DNA of 17,634 bases from Acetobacteraceae bacterium (GCA_003164305.1 PLSZ01000664.1:174-17807); one strand, 5' to 3'; counted from the first letter of the stretch, positions 1 to 8,556 are shown. Translations and numbers: made by a program. The notes: a model not told the origin generated them from the letters alone.

Positions 1-3000
1 TTGCCGGTGTCGAGGTAACTTTCCGTCGGCAGTCCGTCCGCAAGCAGAACGTCATGCTGATCGAGTTCGACGTGATACCAGGTGACGAAGCGGCATTCGG
101 TATCCACCACGATCGAGGCGCCGTTCACCAACAACTTCGCCGGGATCAGCATGTCCTCGAAGAACACCGCGTGATCGGGCGACACCAGAAGGTCGCGATG
201 CGGGCGGTTTTCGGGGAAGGCTTCGGCGGCGATGCGGATCGGCCGCACGCGCGCCGGGTTGGGATGGCGGCCGATATCGACGCGCCGGTGACCGATCCAG
301 CGCACCACGCGCGGATCGCCCAGATGCGTCACCGCGACATCGCCGACCCGTAACGCTTCGACAGCGACTTCACCGCGTTCGGTCAGGATGCGCGTGCCCT
401 CGGCGAAACAGGGCGCTTCGAGCGTCAGCAGCGTATCGTTGCCGCTGTCGTCGGACTGATGGAACACCAGGCCGGTGTAACTGCCGCTCAATTGCTGCGT
501 GTAGGTGTTGGCGCCTTCCTTGACGACCAGCATGTCGCCGGAGCTGACCACCGCCGTGCCGCCGGCCACCAGCGGGATGGAGGTCAGATCGATCATGCCG
601 CCGCTGTTCACGGCGGTGCCGCTGACCGTGGTGACGCCGGCGGCGATCACCTCGGTGCCCCCGCTGAGCACGACCGTGCCGCTGACGATGCCGCCGGAGA
701 AGATCTTCTGCTGGCCGGCGAACCCCACGGTGATGAGGCGGGCGGTCGCGCCGCCTTCCACGAATTCGACGCCGCCCCCGGTCACGGTCGCCCCACTCAC
801 CATGCCGCCGGTGGACACGACCTGCAGGCCGCTGACGGTCGTCCCGCTGGCCAGCCCGCCGGTCGCCACGTACTGATCGCCGGTGCGGCCAAGGAAGCCG
901 GCGTCGTCGGTGCCGCCGGACGAGACGATCTCCATTGCGTCGCCGTCGATCGTCAGGCTGACGGCCGTGCCGCCTGACAGCAGCAGTTCGCCGTGGGTGC
1001 CGTTGACGATGGAGAAGCTGGCCGAGCCGCCGGAGAACACGACCTCGGTTCCGCTGACCGTGGTGAAGCTGGCGCTGCCGCCGCCGCTGACCGTCTGGCT
1101 GCCGCCGTTGCTGACGAACGCGGAGGTGGCGAGGCCACCGGAGGAAATGTACTGAAAGCCGCCGGAACCGATCGTGGTGAACAGGGCGACACCGCCGCTG
1201 TCGATGGCTTCCTGGCCGTGGCCCTCGATCGTCGTGCTGACGGCGCTGGCGCCCGCCGACACGTATTGAAAGCCGCCGGTGGTCAACGCGCTGCCGCTGA
1301 CGACGGACCCGCTGGCGGCGCCGCCGGAGCGGACGAACTCGTGGCCCATGTCGCCAACGAACGCGGCGCGGCCGGTACCGCCGGAGATGTCGTCTGAACT
1401 GAAGCCGGTCACCACCGCGCTGATGCTCAGGCCGCCGGTGGCGACCAGTTCGGCGCCGCCGTCGAGCACGGCCAGGCTGGCGCTGCCGCCGGAGTAAACG
1501 TTCAGCAAGCCGCCATCGGTCACGATGGACGCGCTGGCGGCGGCGCCGGAAAACACATTTTCCACGCCGCCGGACACCAGCGCGCTGACGGTGATCCCGC
1601 CGGACAGAATGTAGTCGGTCAGGCCGGCGGTGACCGACAACCCGGACACTGTCCCCGCCGGGATCGAGCTGACCGTCGGATCGCCCGACACCACCGCGAT
1701 CCCGGTACTGATCACCTGGGCGCCGCCGCTGGAGATCGTTCCGGAGACGTGACTGCCCGGCAACACCAACAAAACGCCGCCGCTGCTGACGGTGGTGAAC
1801 GTCGCGCTCGCGTGCGCGGAGACCACCATGAATCCGCCGGCATCGACGAAATCGCGGATCGCGGTGCCGCCACCGGAAACGTTCTCAAACCCGCCGCCGC
1901 TGACGACGGTGTTGCTGTCGATGCCGCCCGAGAACACGTTTTGCTGGCCGCCCAGCATCGTGCCGCTGGCTTCGCCGCCGAGAGCGATAGAGGCGTGACC
2001 GCCGGAATTGATCGTGGTGGCGGAGGCGACGCCGCCGTAAACGAGCTCGGACCCGTCGGTGTTGACGGTGGTGCTGGTGACGAAGCCAGCCAGGTCTTTC
2101 AGCGTGCCGGCCGCGTTCAGCACCGTGAATGACGCCGAACCGCCGCCGCCGATGACTTCCTGGCCCTCGAAATCGACCGTGGCGCTGACCGACAGGCCGC
2201 CGGTGACCTGCAACCCGCCTCCGGCGCTAACGGTGGTGAAGCTGGCCACGGCGCCCGCGTAGACGTATTCGGTGCCCCCCCGGCTGATCACGGCGAAGCT
2301 GTCGGAGCCGCCGGAGAATACCAGCGCATTGCCGCCGTTGCCCACCGTCGTCGCGATGGCGAGGCCACCGCTGTCCACGTTCTCGGTGCCGCTGATCAGC
2401 GCGTTGGTGGCGCTCCCGCCCGAGGAGATCGCCAGCGTGCCGCCGCCGTTCACCTGGGTTCCACTGGCCGCGCCGAGCCAGAGGACAGTTTCCGTCCCGC
2501 CCGCATCCACTGTGCTGCTGAGGGCCGTGCCGCCGGACAAAACGGTGTCGAACCCACTGTTGCCGATGACCGTGAAGACGGCCGTCCCGCTGGAGAGGAC
2601 CTGCGATCCCCCGGACGCCACGACGCTGGCGCTGACGGTACCACCGCTGACCGCCAGGGAGCCGCCGCTGATAACTGTCGTGCCGCTGGCGAGGCCACCG
2701 CTATACACGACCATGCTGGCGCCGCCGCCGCTGACGACGGCGCTGACGGCGACACCATTGTTGTAGACGTACTCGAAGCCAATTTCGACCTGAGTGCCGC
2801 TGGCGATCCCGCCCGCGGAGACCCGCTGGCTACCGCCGTCCACGACGGTGTCGCTGGTGACGCCGCCGTTGGTGATCGCCTCGAAGCCGCCGCTGACCAG
2901 TCCGCTGATCGCCAGCGCGCCGCCGCCGCCCACGTCCTGCTGGCCGCCGGCGCCGACCGTGGTGAAGTAGGCGGTGCCGGCTTCCTCCACGTAACTGGTG

Positions 3001-6000
3001 CCGGTGACGTCCGAGTAGTACTCCACCCCGCCCGACACCACGGCCACGACGCCGCCGGCGTTGACCGTGGTGCTGTCGAGAGTGCCGCCGGCGAACCCGC
3101 CAACCTGGCCCGCGTCGAGGCCGCCGACGTTGTTCACGATCACGCCGCTGGCTACGCCGCCGGAGAAGACGGTCATGTTGCCTTCGAAGTTCAGCGTCGT
3201 GCCGCTGGCCAGGCCGCCGGAGAATACCACCTCGCCGCCCGCGATGCCGACCGTCGCGTCATCGGAGATGCCGCCGGTGTAGACATACTCGGTGCCGCCC
3301 GAGGCGATTTGCGAACCGCTGGCGACGCCGTTCTTCAGGACGTAATCTGAGACGCCGCCGGAGATGTTCAGATCGACGGTTCGCGGTCCGTCGGACACCA
3401 GGACGCCGTCCGACAACACCACCACGCCGGTGGAAATGACGGTCCCGATCCCGGGATCGAGCACGTTCACGATGGCGCCCGGCAGCACGACCAGCGTGCC
3501 GCCGGCGCTGACCGTCGTGTCGGTCGCCGTGCCCTGGCTGTAAACGAAGCCCAGGCCGCCGCTGTCCACCTTCAGTCCGCTGACGACGCCGGAAGAGTAG
3601 ACGAATACGTCGGCGCCGCTGGATACGATCGTCGAATTGCCGGTGCCGCCGGAGCGCACGTTCTCGGTACTGGGACCGGTGCCCGGATCCTCGACCAGCG
3701 TGTTATCGGCGATCCCGCCGTCGCTGACATCCTGCACGCCGCCGCCATCGACGGTGGTGCCGCTGACGACGGAGAAGGCGGATACATCCTGCTCGCCGCC
3801 GATGACCGTCGTGAGGCGGGCGGACCCGGCGACCACTTGCTGCAACCCGTTGCCTTCGACCTGGGTGCCGATGGCCGTGCCACCCTCGACCTGCTCGGTG
3901 CCCAGTCCGAAAACGATGGTGCCGGTGGCGGTGCCGCCGGCATAGATTGCTTGCGCGGCGCCGGCATTGAGGGTCGTGAACTCGGCGACACCGCCGGACA
4001 GCACCAGCACGCCACCCAACGAGTTGACCGTCGCGTCCAGCGCGGTGCCCCCGGCGGACAGGTACAGGAAGCCGTCGCCATCGACGATTGTGTTCGCCGC
4101 CACGCCGCCGTGCAGCGCGTGCTGGCTGCCGCCGCCGCTGATGGTGGTGCCGCTGGCGACCGCGCCGGTGCCGTTGATCCACTGGTCGCCGCCGCTGAGC
4201 GTGGTGAAGCTGGCGATGGTGCCGGAGTAGACGTATTCGTTGCCGCCGCCGCTGATCACCGCGCTGAGGACGCCGCCGCCGGACAGCAGGTAGTCCGCCT
4301 CGTTGGCGCTGATCATCAGGCCGCTGACTTTGCCCGGATGGTCGGTCAGGACCACGCCGCCGGAGACGACGACGACCCCGCCGGACACCACCTGTCCGCC
4401 GGACACGATTGTCCCATCGACATGGCCGCCGGGCAGTTTGAACAGCACGCCGCCGCTGCTGACCACGGTGCCGCTGGCCAGACCTCCGGCCGAGACGAAC
4501 ACGAAACCATCGCTACCACTGCCGCCGCCCGCGGTTGTGTTGCTGGCGACGCCGCCGGAGGAGACGTAGAGGAAGCCACCGCCGATCACCGTGGAAGAAA
4601 GCGTGCTGGCGCCGGAGGAGACGTATTCGGAGCCGCCGCTGACCACGGTGAAGCTGGCGACCGCGCCGCTGGTGGCGCCACCCTCCGTCTCCACGTACAT
4701 GGTGCCGCCGGTGCCGACGGTGGTGTATCCGGCCGAGCCGCCGCCGAATACGCCGAGATTGCCGCCGGCGCTGATGATCGCGCTGATCACCAGGCCGCCA
4801 TCCTGCGCGTAGAGTTGCCCGTTGGTGACGGTCGTGCCGCTGGCGACGCCGCCCACCGATTCCGTGCCGCCGCCGCTGACCGTGGTGAAATACGTGATGC
4901 CGCCGCCGTTGACGTCCTGCTCGCCGCTGTTGCTGACGACGGTGTAGTCGGCTTCGCCGTCCACTGTCTGGTTGCCGCCGGACTCGACCGTGGTCGCGCT
5001 GGCGAGGCCGCTGGCGGAGACCACCTGATATGCGCCTGGGCCGCTGACGAGGGTGCCGGACGCGTAACCGCCGCCGGACACCGCCTCGATGCCGGCCGAT
5101 CCCACCGTCGTGAAGAACGCCGAGCCGCCCGCCAGAATCGTGTCCTGCGCCAGCCCGCCCGAGACGATGGCGCTGGTCAGCGTGCCGCCGCCGGAGACGA
5201 CGATGTTGCCGCCGGCGCTGACGATTTCGTAGGATCCGGAACCGCCGTTGGAGATGTATAAATAACCGCCGTTGCTGATTGTCGTGCCGCTGTCCGCGCC
5301 GCCACTGGAGACGTAGACGAAGCCACCGTTGCTGATCGTCGCGGAACTGTTCACGCCGCCGCTGGAAACCTGGATGGCGCCGCCGCCGCTGACGATGCCG
5401 CTGACCGCGGTGCCGCCGCTGAACACGACGATGCCGCCGTTGCTCAACACCGTGGTGTTGCTTCCGGTGGCGCCCCCATACACGAATTCGTTGCCGCCGC
5501 TGCTGAGGACGGTGAACTCGGTGTCGCCGCCATAGACGAACTGGATGCCGCCGCTCATGACGGCGCTGACGGCAAGGCCGCCGCTGTAGACGTTCTGGAA
5601 GGCGCTGTAGACGCCGATCGTGTCGCTCGCTACGCCGCCCGAGCTGATATACTGGCTGGCGCCGCTGCTGACGGTCGCGAACGTGGCGGTGCCGCCGCTG
5701 AAAATGGTCTGGTTGCCGCCGGTGCTTACGGTCGTGCTGATCGCCACGCCGCTGCTGTAGATGTACTCCTCGCCGCCGTTGCTGACGGTCGTGAAGCTGG
5801 CGGAACCGCCGGAACTGACGATCTCCTGACCGCCGTTGCTGATGGTGGTGAAGCTGGCGGAACCGCCCGAGGTGACGATGTCCTGACCGCCGCCGCTAAT
5901 CACGGCGCTGACGAGCGCGGCGCCGGTATCGACGAAAATGAACCCGCCTTCATCGACGGTGCCGAAGGCGGCGGTGCCTGACACGGTCTCGCCGCCGTCC

Positions 6001-6875
6001 CAGACGATTTGATAGGCGCCGGCGCTCAGGACCGTGCCGCTGGCCTGGCCGCCCTGCAGCACGTCCTGCGTGCCGCCGCTGCTGACGGTGGTGAAGAAAG
6101 CGACGCCGCCGCCCTGGATGCCGCCGATGTATTCGTTGCCGCCGCTGTTCACCATCGTGAACTCGGCGACGCCGCCGGATACCACGAGATTCTGGCCGCT
6201 GAAATTCACCACCGTGTCGCTCGCGACGCCGCCGGATGACTCGACCAACTGACCGCCGCTGAAGATCTGGGCGCCGCTGGCGAGACCGCCGGAAAACACG
6301 TTCTCGACGCCGCCGTTGCTCAGGATGGAGTAGCCGGCGGTGCCGCCGGACTCCACGCGGTCCTCGCCGCCGCTGCTGACCACCGTGCCGCTGGCGGTGC
6401 CGCCGGACGAGACGTACTGGTAGCCGCCGCTGCTGAGCACGGTGCCGGTCGCCAGGCCGCCGAAGTCGATCGTGGTGTCGCCGCCGCTGACCACCGTGTC
6501 GCTGGCGACGCCGCCAACGAAGACATACTGATGGCCCGCGAAGATCGTGGTCGAGATCGCCACGCCGCCGCTATCCACGACCTGCACGCCGCCGCTGATC
6601 GAGGTCGAGATGGCGGACCCGCCGGAATACACATCCTCGGTTCCGCCAGCGCTGACCACCGCGAAGCTGGCGGTGCCGCCGGTCAGCAACGATTCGTAAC
6701 CGCCGTTGCTGATCACCGTCGCGCTGGCGACGCCACCGGAGGAGACGACTTCCAGCCCGCCGTTGTTAACGGTGATCGCTTTGGCGGTGCCGCCGGAATC
6801 CACGATCAGGGTATCGCCCGCGTCGAGGGTCAGTCCGCTGGATGTGTGGCCGGAGGTCACGGACGTTATCGGCAT
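1..6875 (-). CDS. Giant AIDA-type strand-loop-strand repeat surface protein with C-terminal Hint domain (C-terminus cut by window edge)
   Basis: I read this frame codon by codon from the ATG at 6875-6873 to the window edge and found no stop, giving 2,291 complete codons. Residues about 1-27 form a short leader beginning MPITSVTSGHTSSG, with no hydrophobic signal peptide. Residues about 28-2120 are a Gly/Ser/Thr/Val array of roughly 19-residue units of the form GGxASxTxVSxGGxxxVxS, the strand-loop-strand repeat of AIDA-I-like autotransporter passengers, expected to fold as a beta-solenoid. From Cys2156 onward is a Hint domain. I saw no Cys codon in the repeat region. There is no autotransporter beta-barrel in the part visible, and given the Hint ending I expect only a few tens of residues to be missing. 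The likely role is a large exported adhesin or surface fibre, O-heptosylated by the enzyme encoded just upstream. The export route is unknown. The start is supported by AAGGAG seven bases upstream. Confidence 0.93.
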   Translation of the reverse strand, partial: MPITSVTSGHTSSGLTLDAGDTLIVDSGGTAKAITVNNGGLEVVSSGGVASATVISNGGYESLLTGGTASFAVVSAGGTEDVYSGGSAISTSISGGVQVVDSGGVAISTTIFAGHQYVFVGGVASDTVVSGGDTTIDFGGLATGTVLSSGGYQYVSSGGTASGTVVSSGGEDRVESGGTAGYSILSNGGVENVFSGGLASGAQIFSGGQLVESSGGVASDTVVNFSGQNLVVSGGVAEFTMVNSGGNEYIGGIQGGGVAFFTTVSSGGTQDVLQGGQASGTVLSAGAYQIVWDGGETVSGTAAFGTVDEGGFIFVDTGAALVSAVISGGGQDIVTSGGSASFTTISNGGQEIVSSGGSASFTTVSNGGEEYIYSSGVAISTTVSTGGNQTIFSGGTATFATVSSGASQYISSGGVASDTIGVYSAFQNVYSGGLAVSAVMSGGIQFVYGGDTEFTVLSSGGNEFVYGGATGSNTTVLSNGGIVVFSGGTAVSGIVSGGGAIQVSSGGVNSSATISNGGFVYVSSGGADSGTTISNGGYLYISNGGSGSYEIVSAGGNIVVSGGGTLTSAIVSGGLAQDTILAGGSAFFTTVGSAGIEAVSGGGYASGTLVSGPGAYQVVSASGLASATTVESGGNQTVDGEADYTVVSNSGEQDVNGGGITYFTTVSGGGTESVGGVASGTTVTNGQLYAQDGGLVISAIISAGGNLGVFGGGSAGYTTVGTGGTMYVETEGGATSGAVASFTVVSGGSEYVSSGASTLSSTVIGGGFLYVSSGGVASNTTAGGGSGSDGFVFVSAGGLASGTVVSSGGVLFKLPGGHVDGTIVSGGQVVSGGVVVVSGGVVLTDHPGKVSGLMISANEADYLLSGGGVLSAVISGGGNEYVYSGTIASFTTLSGGDQWINGTGAVASGTTISGGGSQHALHGGVAANTIVDGDGFLYLSAGGTALDATVNSLGGVLVLSGGVAEFTTLNAGAAQAIYAGGTATGTIVFGLGTEQVEGGTAIGTQVEGNGLQQVVAGSARLTTVIGGEQDVSAFSVVSGTTVDGGGVQDVSDGGIADNTLVEDPGTGPSTENVRSGGTGNSTIVSSGADVFVYSSGVVSGLKVDSGGLGFVYSQGTATDTTVSAGGTLVVLPGAIVNVLDPGIGTVISTGVVVLSDGVLVSDGPRTVDLNISGGVSDYVLKNGVASGSQIASGGTEYVYTGGISDDATVGIAGGEVVFSGGLASGTTLNFEGNMTVFSGGVASGVIVNNVGGLDAGQVGGFAGGTLDSTTVNAGGVVAVVSGGVEYYSDVTGTSYVEEAGTAYFTTVGAGGQQDVGGGGALAISGLVSGGFEAITNGGVTSDTVVDGGSQRVSAGGIASGTQVEIGFEYVYNNGVAVSAVVSGGGASMVVYSGGLASGTTVISGGSLAVSGGTVSASVVASGGSQVLSSGTAVFTVIGNSGFDTVLSGGTALSSTVDAGGTETVLWLGAASGTQVNGGGTLAISSGGSATNALISGTENVDSGGLAIATTVGNGGNALVFSGGSDSFAVISRGGTEYVYAGAVASFTTVSAGGGLQVTGGLSVSATVDFEGQEVIGGGGSASFTVLNAAGTLKDLAGFVTSTTVNTDGSELVYGGVASATTINSGGHASIALGGEASGTMLGGQQNVFSGGIDSNTVVSGGGFENVSGGGTAIRDFVDAGGFMVVSAHASATFTTVSSGGVLLVLPGSHVSGTISSGGAQVISTGIAVVSGDPTVSSIPAGTVSGLSVTAGLTDYILSGGITVSALVSGGVENVFSGAAASASIVTDGGLLNVYSGGSASLAVLDGGAELVATGGLSISAVVTGFSSDDISGGTGRAAFVGDMGHEFVRSGGAASGSVVSGSALTTGGFQYVSAGASAVSTTIEGHGQEAIDSGGVALFTTIGSGGFQYISSGGLATSAFVSNGGSQTVSGGGSASFTTVSGTEVVFSGGSASFSIVNGTHGELLLSGGTAVSLTIDGDAMEIVSSGGTDDAGFLGRTGDQYVATGGLASGTTVSGLQVVSTGGMVSGATVTGGGVEFVEGGATARLITVGFAGQQKIFSGGIVSGTVVLSGGTEVIAAGVTTVSGTAVNSGGMIDLTSIPLVAGGTAVVSSGDMLVVKEGANTYTQQLSGSYTGLVFHQSDDSGNDTLLTLEAPCFAEGTRILTERGEVAVEALRVGDVAVTHLGDPRVVRWIGHRRVDIGRHPNPARVRPIRIAAEAFPENRPHRDLLVSPDHAVFFEDMLIPAKLLVNGASIVVDTECRFVTWYHVELDQHDVLLADGLPTESYLDTG
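3..410 (-). other. Hint (hedgehog/intein) domain of the giant surface protein
   Basis: The domain starts at Cys2156 (TGC-type codon at 408-410) in the motif CFAEGTRILTERGEVAVEAL, a classic Hint opening with the nucleophilic Cys and the G-T-x-I-x-T strand. It continues with RVGDVAVTHLGDPRVVRWIG, then LLVSPDHAVFFEDMLIPAK, which carries the conserved SPDH block, and ends near YHVELDQHDVLLADG. This fits the bacterial C-terminal Hint family (Hint_2 type). Such domains can self-cleave or be transferred to a nucleophile, but whether this one is active cannot be told from sequence alone. The last few residues lie outside the window. Confidence 0.9.
1596..1781 (-). repeat. Punctuating module, copy C, inside the repeat array
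   Basis: This stretch begins VLLVLPGSHVSG, passes through VISTGIAVVSGD and ends VTAGLTDYILSGG. It is closest in layout to copy A. A few extra residues (PTVSSIPAG) sit in the middle. Confidence 0.73.
3327..3500 (-). repeat. Punctuating module, copy B, inside the repeat array
   Basis: This stretch begins TLVVLPGAIVNV, passes through ISTGVVVLSDGV and ends ISGGVSDYVLKNG. It follows the plan of copy A with much residue substitution, so it is an old duplication. It carries a charged segment (SDGPRTVDL) that is rare elsewhere in the array. Confidence 0.72.
4275..4448 (-). repeat. Punctuating module, copy A, inside the repeat array
   Basis: A stretch of about 58 residues departs from the 19-residue period. 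It begins VLFKLPGGHVDG, continues through a run of valines and SGG, and ends ISANEADYLLSGGG. The same layout (L-P-G-x-x-V, a Val-rich strand, then D-Y-x-L-x-x-G) recurs at 3327-3500 and 1596-1781. Confidence 0.75.
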
Positions 6876-6882
6876 GCGTCTA

Positions 6883-6888
6883 CTCCTT
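6883..6888 (-). promoter_or_regulatory. Ribosome binding site of the giant surface protein
   Basis: The minus strand reads AAGGAG followed by a seven-base spacer and ATG. This is a near-ideal Shine-Dalgarno and fixes the start at 6875. Confidence 0.8.
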
Positions 6889-6913
6889 CGATGCGGCTGA
6901 AACACCGCGCCGC

Positions 6914-6943
6914 GGGCCCCGTGAAGGAACCCCATTCCGGCCC
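6914..6943 (-). other. Possible hairpin in the leader of the giant surface protein
   Basis: In the 146-base gap between the two genes, GGGCC at 6914-6918 pairs with GGCCC at 6939-6943, and GGAA at 6926-6929 pairs with TTCC at 6935-6938. This makes an interrupted stem. No T-run follows, so it is not a convincing terminator, and transcription could continue from the heptosyltransferase gene into the surface-protein gene. Confidence 0.3.
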
Positions 6944-7021
6944 ATGCCAAATGGCTGGGACCTTAATCTTCTTCGGCTTCCCCACCGATGCGGCGTTTGT
7001 TGGTCCTGTTCGGACGGTTGC

Positions 7022-8440
7022 TTAAGCGGCCGGGACCTTTGTTCTGGCGGCGCGTCTTGTTGGCTCCGGGGCCCTGGACTCTGGAGCCGGGGGCTCCGCT
7101 ATCGGGGGGCGAGCCGGTGCGTGGACGCCAAATCCTGGCATGGTCTCGATCACCTGTTTGACCTGCGTGGCGGTAATCAGCCGTGTGCACTCGAAATGCC
7201 TCGGCGTGCCCTGATGGCGTGGGCACCAAAGAAAATCCTTGTGATCGAAGCGGTGCCGCGGGTCGTTCCAGCAGGAGTTGCAGGCGTGCCAGTTGATCAC
7301 CCGATACGGCGTCGCGAATTCATTGGTCGGATGGGTAAAGCCGCTGATCATCACGACCGGGCACCCGGCGGCCCAGGCGAGCCAGGCGAGGCCGGAGGAA
7401 AGGCCGACGAACATGGAGGCGTGGCGCAGCAGACGGGCCCGATCGACCAGGGGTTTGTCGCCGGTCTCGTCCTCCACCCCGTGCGGGATCTGGGTCCACA
7501 TCAGGCCGAAGCCGTGCACCGGCTTCTGGTCGATGCAGATCACGCGGTAGCCGTTTTCCTTCAGGAAGGCGACGGTTTCGCGCCAGCCGTTCGGATTGGT
7601 CCAGTACTTGCAGCCGCTGCTGCTTTGCACCGCGATGACCACGTAGGGCTCGGCGATCGGGCGAGTTTCGTCGGGCAGCTCGATTTTCGGCGGTTCCTCG
7701 GTCGGATCGACGCCCAGAATGTAACCGGCGGTGCGGTGCAGCCCGACGAGGCGGAAGTCGGTGGGCTGCCAATCGTTCGACTCGTCGCCGAAAAAGACGC
7801 CGAGCGAATAGGTCGCGTACATCGTGTCGGCCAGCTTGTACTCGACGGCTTCCTCGTGCGTCACGAGGCGCAGATGCGGGTAAGCGTCGCGCAGCAGCGG
7901 GATGATCAGGCCCGACATCGCGCAGGTCACGCGGCATTGGGCGAACTTGTCGGCGAAGCGGGCGGCGTAGGGAAACCAGGCGAGGATATCGCCCAAAGTC
8001 CCGACCGGGAACTGGATCAGCACGTCCTGGTGCAGCGGGTCGTAGTCGTGGGTCATGACCGGCCGCGGTTCGGCGCCCGGTTCCTCGGCGATGTCCCAGA
8101 TCTCGACCCGGAAGCGGACGTACCAGCGTTTGGCGGAATTGACGAAAGCGCCTTTGTTTTCCGACTCGAAGAGGATGTTGCCGGTGTCGAGGTCGCGCAG
8201 CCGGACGCGCCATTTGCCGGAGGTTCGCGCCGGCAGCAAAACGCGGCAGCCGAGGTTGAAGTCGAAGCGGATGCCTTCCGGGCCGATCAGGACCGGGGTG
8301 GCGGCGGCCGGCGGGTAAGGCGATTTCGCTTCGGCGGCGGGTTGGGCGGTCTGGCTGGCCTGGCTGGGGGCGGATTGGATGCTTGACAAGGCGGGGTCGG
8401 CGGCACTGGCCGCGGACTCGGTTCCCGGCGGACTGGTCAT
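7022..8440 (-). CDS. Autotransporter strand-loop-strand O-heptosyltransferase (Aah/TibC type)
   Basis: The 472-residue product resembles the bacterial autotransporter heptosyltransferases, which move heptose from an ADP-heptose donor to Ser/Thr of strand-loop-strand repeats in the cytoplasm before export. Residues 55-145 form the N-terminal beta-rich region. PVGTLGDILAWFPYAARF (146-163) carries Asp151, which sits where TibC has its catalytic Asp (from memory of the family). A Rossmann-like half follows, with GLSSGLAWLAWAAGCPVVMI at 346-365. The iron finger is complete: Cys387-x2-Cys390-x15-Cys406-x11-Cys418. Extra to the family are an Ala/Ser/Pro/Gln-rich N-terminus (1-50) and a Pro/Ala tail (440-472). 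I chose the ATG at 8440 because GGAG lies five bases upstream; a GTG at 8458 lacks a good site. It is encoded 146 bases upstream of its presumed substrate on the same strand. Confidence 0.93.
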   Translation of the reverse strand: MTSPPGTESAASAADPALSSIQSAPSQASQTAQPAAEAKSPYPPAAATPVLIGPEGIRFDFNLGCRVLLPARTSGKWRVRLRDLDTGNILFESENKGAFVNSAKRWYVRFRVEIWDIAEEPGAEPRPVMTHDYDPLHQDVLIQFPVGTLGDILAWFPYAARFADKFAQCRVTCAMSGLIIPLLRDAYPHLRLVTHEEAVEYKLADTMYATYSLGVFFGDESNDWQPTDFRLVGLHRTAGYILGVDPTEEPPKIELPDETRPIAEPYVVIAVQSSSGCKYWTNPNGWRETVAFLKENGYRVICIDQKPVHGFGLMWTQIPHGVEDETGDKPLVDRARLLRHASMFVGLSSGLAWLAWAAGCPVVMISGFTHPTNEFATPYRVINWHACNSCWNDPRHRFDHKDFLWCPRHQGTPRHFECTRLITATQVKQVIETMPGFGVHAPARPPIAEPPAPESRAPEPTRRAARTKVPAA

Positions 8441-8527
8441 CGGAACTCCGTTCAGCACGCCACGCGATGGGCATTGGCCTTGAAGGCGTTCGGCGGGAAC
8501 GTGAAGGCCTTCGGGAAATGGAATTTT

Positions 8528-8556
8528 AAATTAGAAGCAATCCAGAATTTCGTAAA
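8528..8556 (-). promoter_or_regulatory. Candidate promoter for the heptosyltransferase/surface-protein pair
   Basis: On the minus strand TTTACG (8556-8551) is followed after 17 bases by TAATTT (8533-8528). Each is only a partial match to the sigma-70 boxes. The placement in the AT-rich core upstream of the gene is the main support. Confidence 0.25.

Larger units (their letters stand above)
545..6800 (-). repeat. Strand-loop-strand repeat array, 57-bp (19-residue) period
   Basis: The unit is about 57 bp and encodes sequences such as GGTASGTVVSSGGEDRVES and GGVASATVISNGGYESLLT. By length the array holds on the order of 110 units. Most are diverged at base level, but some neighbours remain close: 5778-5834 and 5835-5891 differ at 6 of 57 bases. 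Three longer modules interrupt the regular period. The pattern matches the repeat known as the target of Aah/TibC O-heptosyltransferases. Confidence 0.92.

Noticed and set aside
54..6634. Many open frames on the plus strand across the repeat region, the longest 3837-5261 (474 residues)
   Set aside because: They are antisense to the repeat array. GC-rich repeats with few A/T-rich triplets keep several frames open, and their products are low-complexity with no recognisable domain or ribosome site.
545..6800. CRISPR-like or satellite repeat reading of the 57-bp periodicity
   Set aside because: The period is in frame, the conserved part is protein-level, and there are no identical repeats with unique spacers.
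6842..8386. Plus-strand open frame of 514 residues
   Set aside because: It is antisense to the well-supported heptosyltransferase and shows mirror-image composition only.
8441..8458. GTG start at 8458 for the heptosyltransferase
   Set aside because: There is no Shine-Dalgarno before it, whereas the ATG at 8440 has GGAG at five bases.
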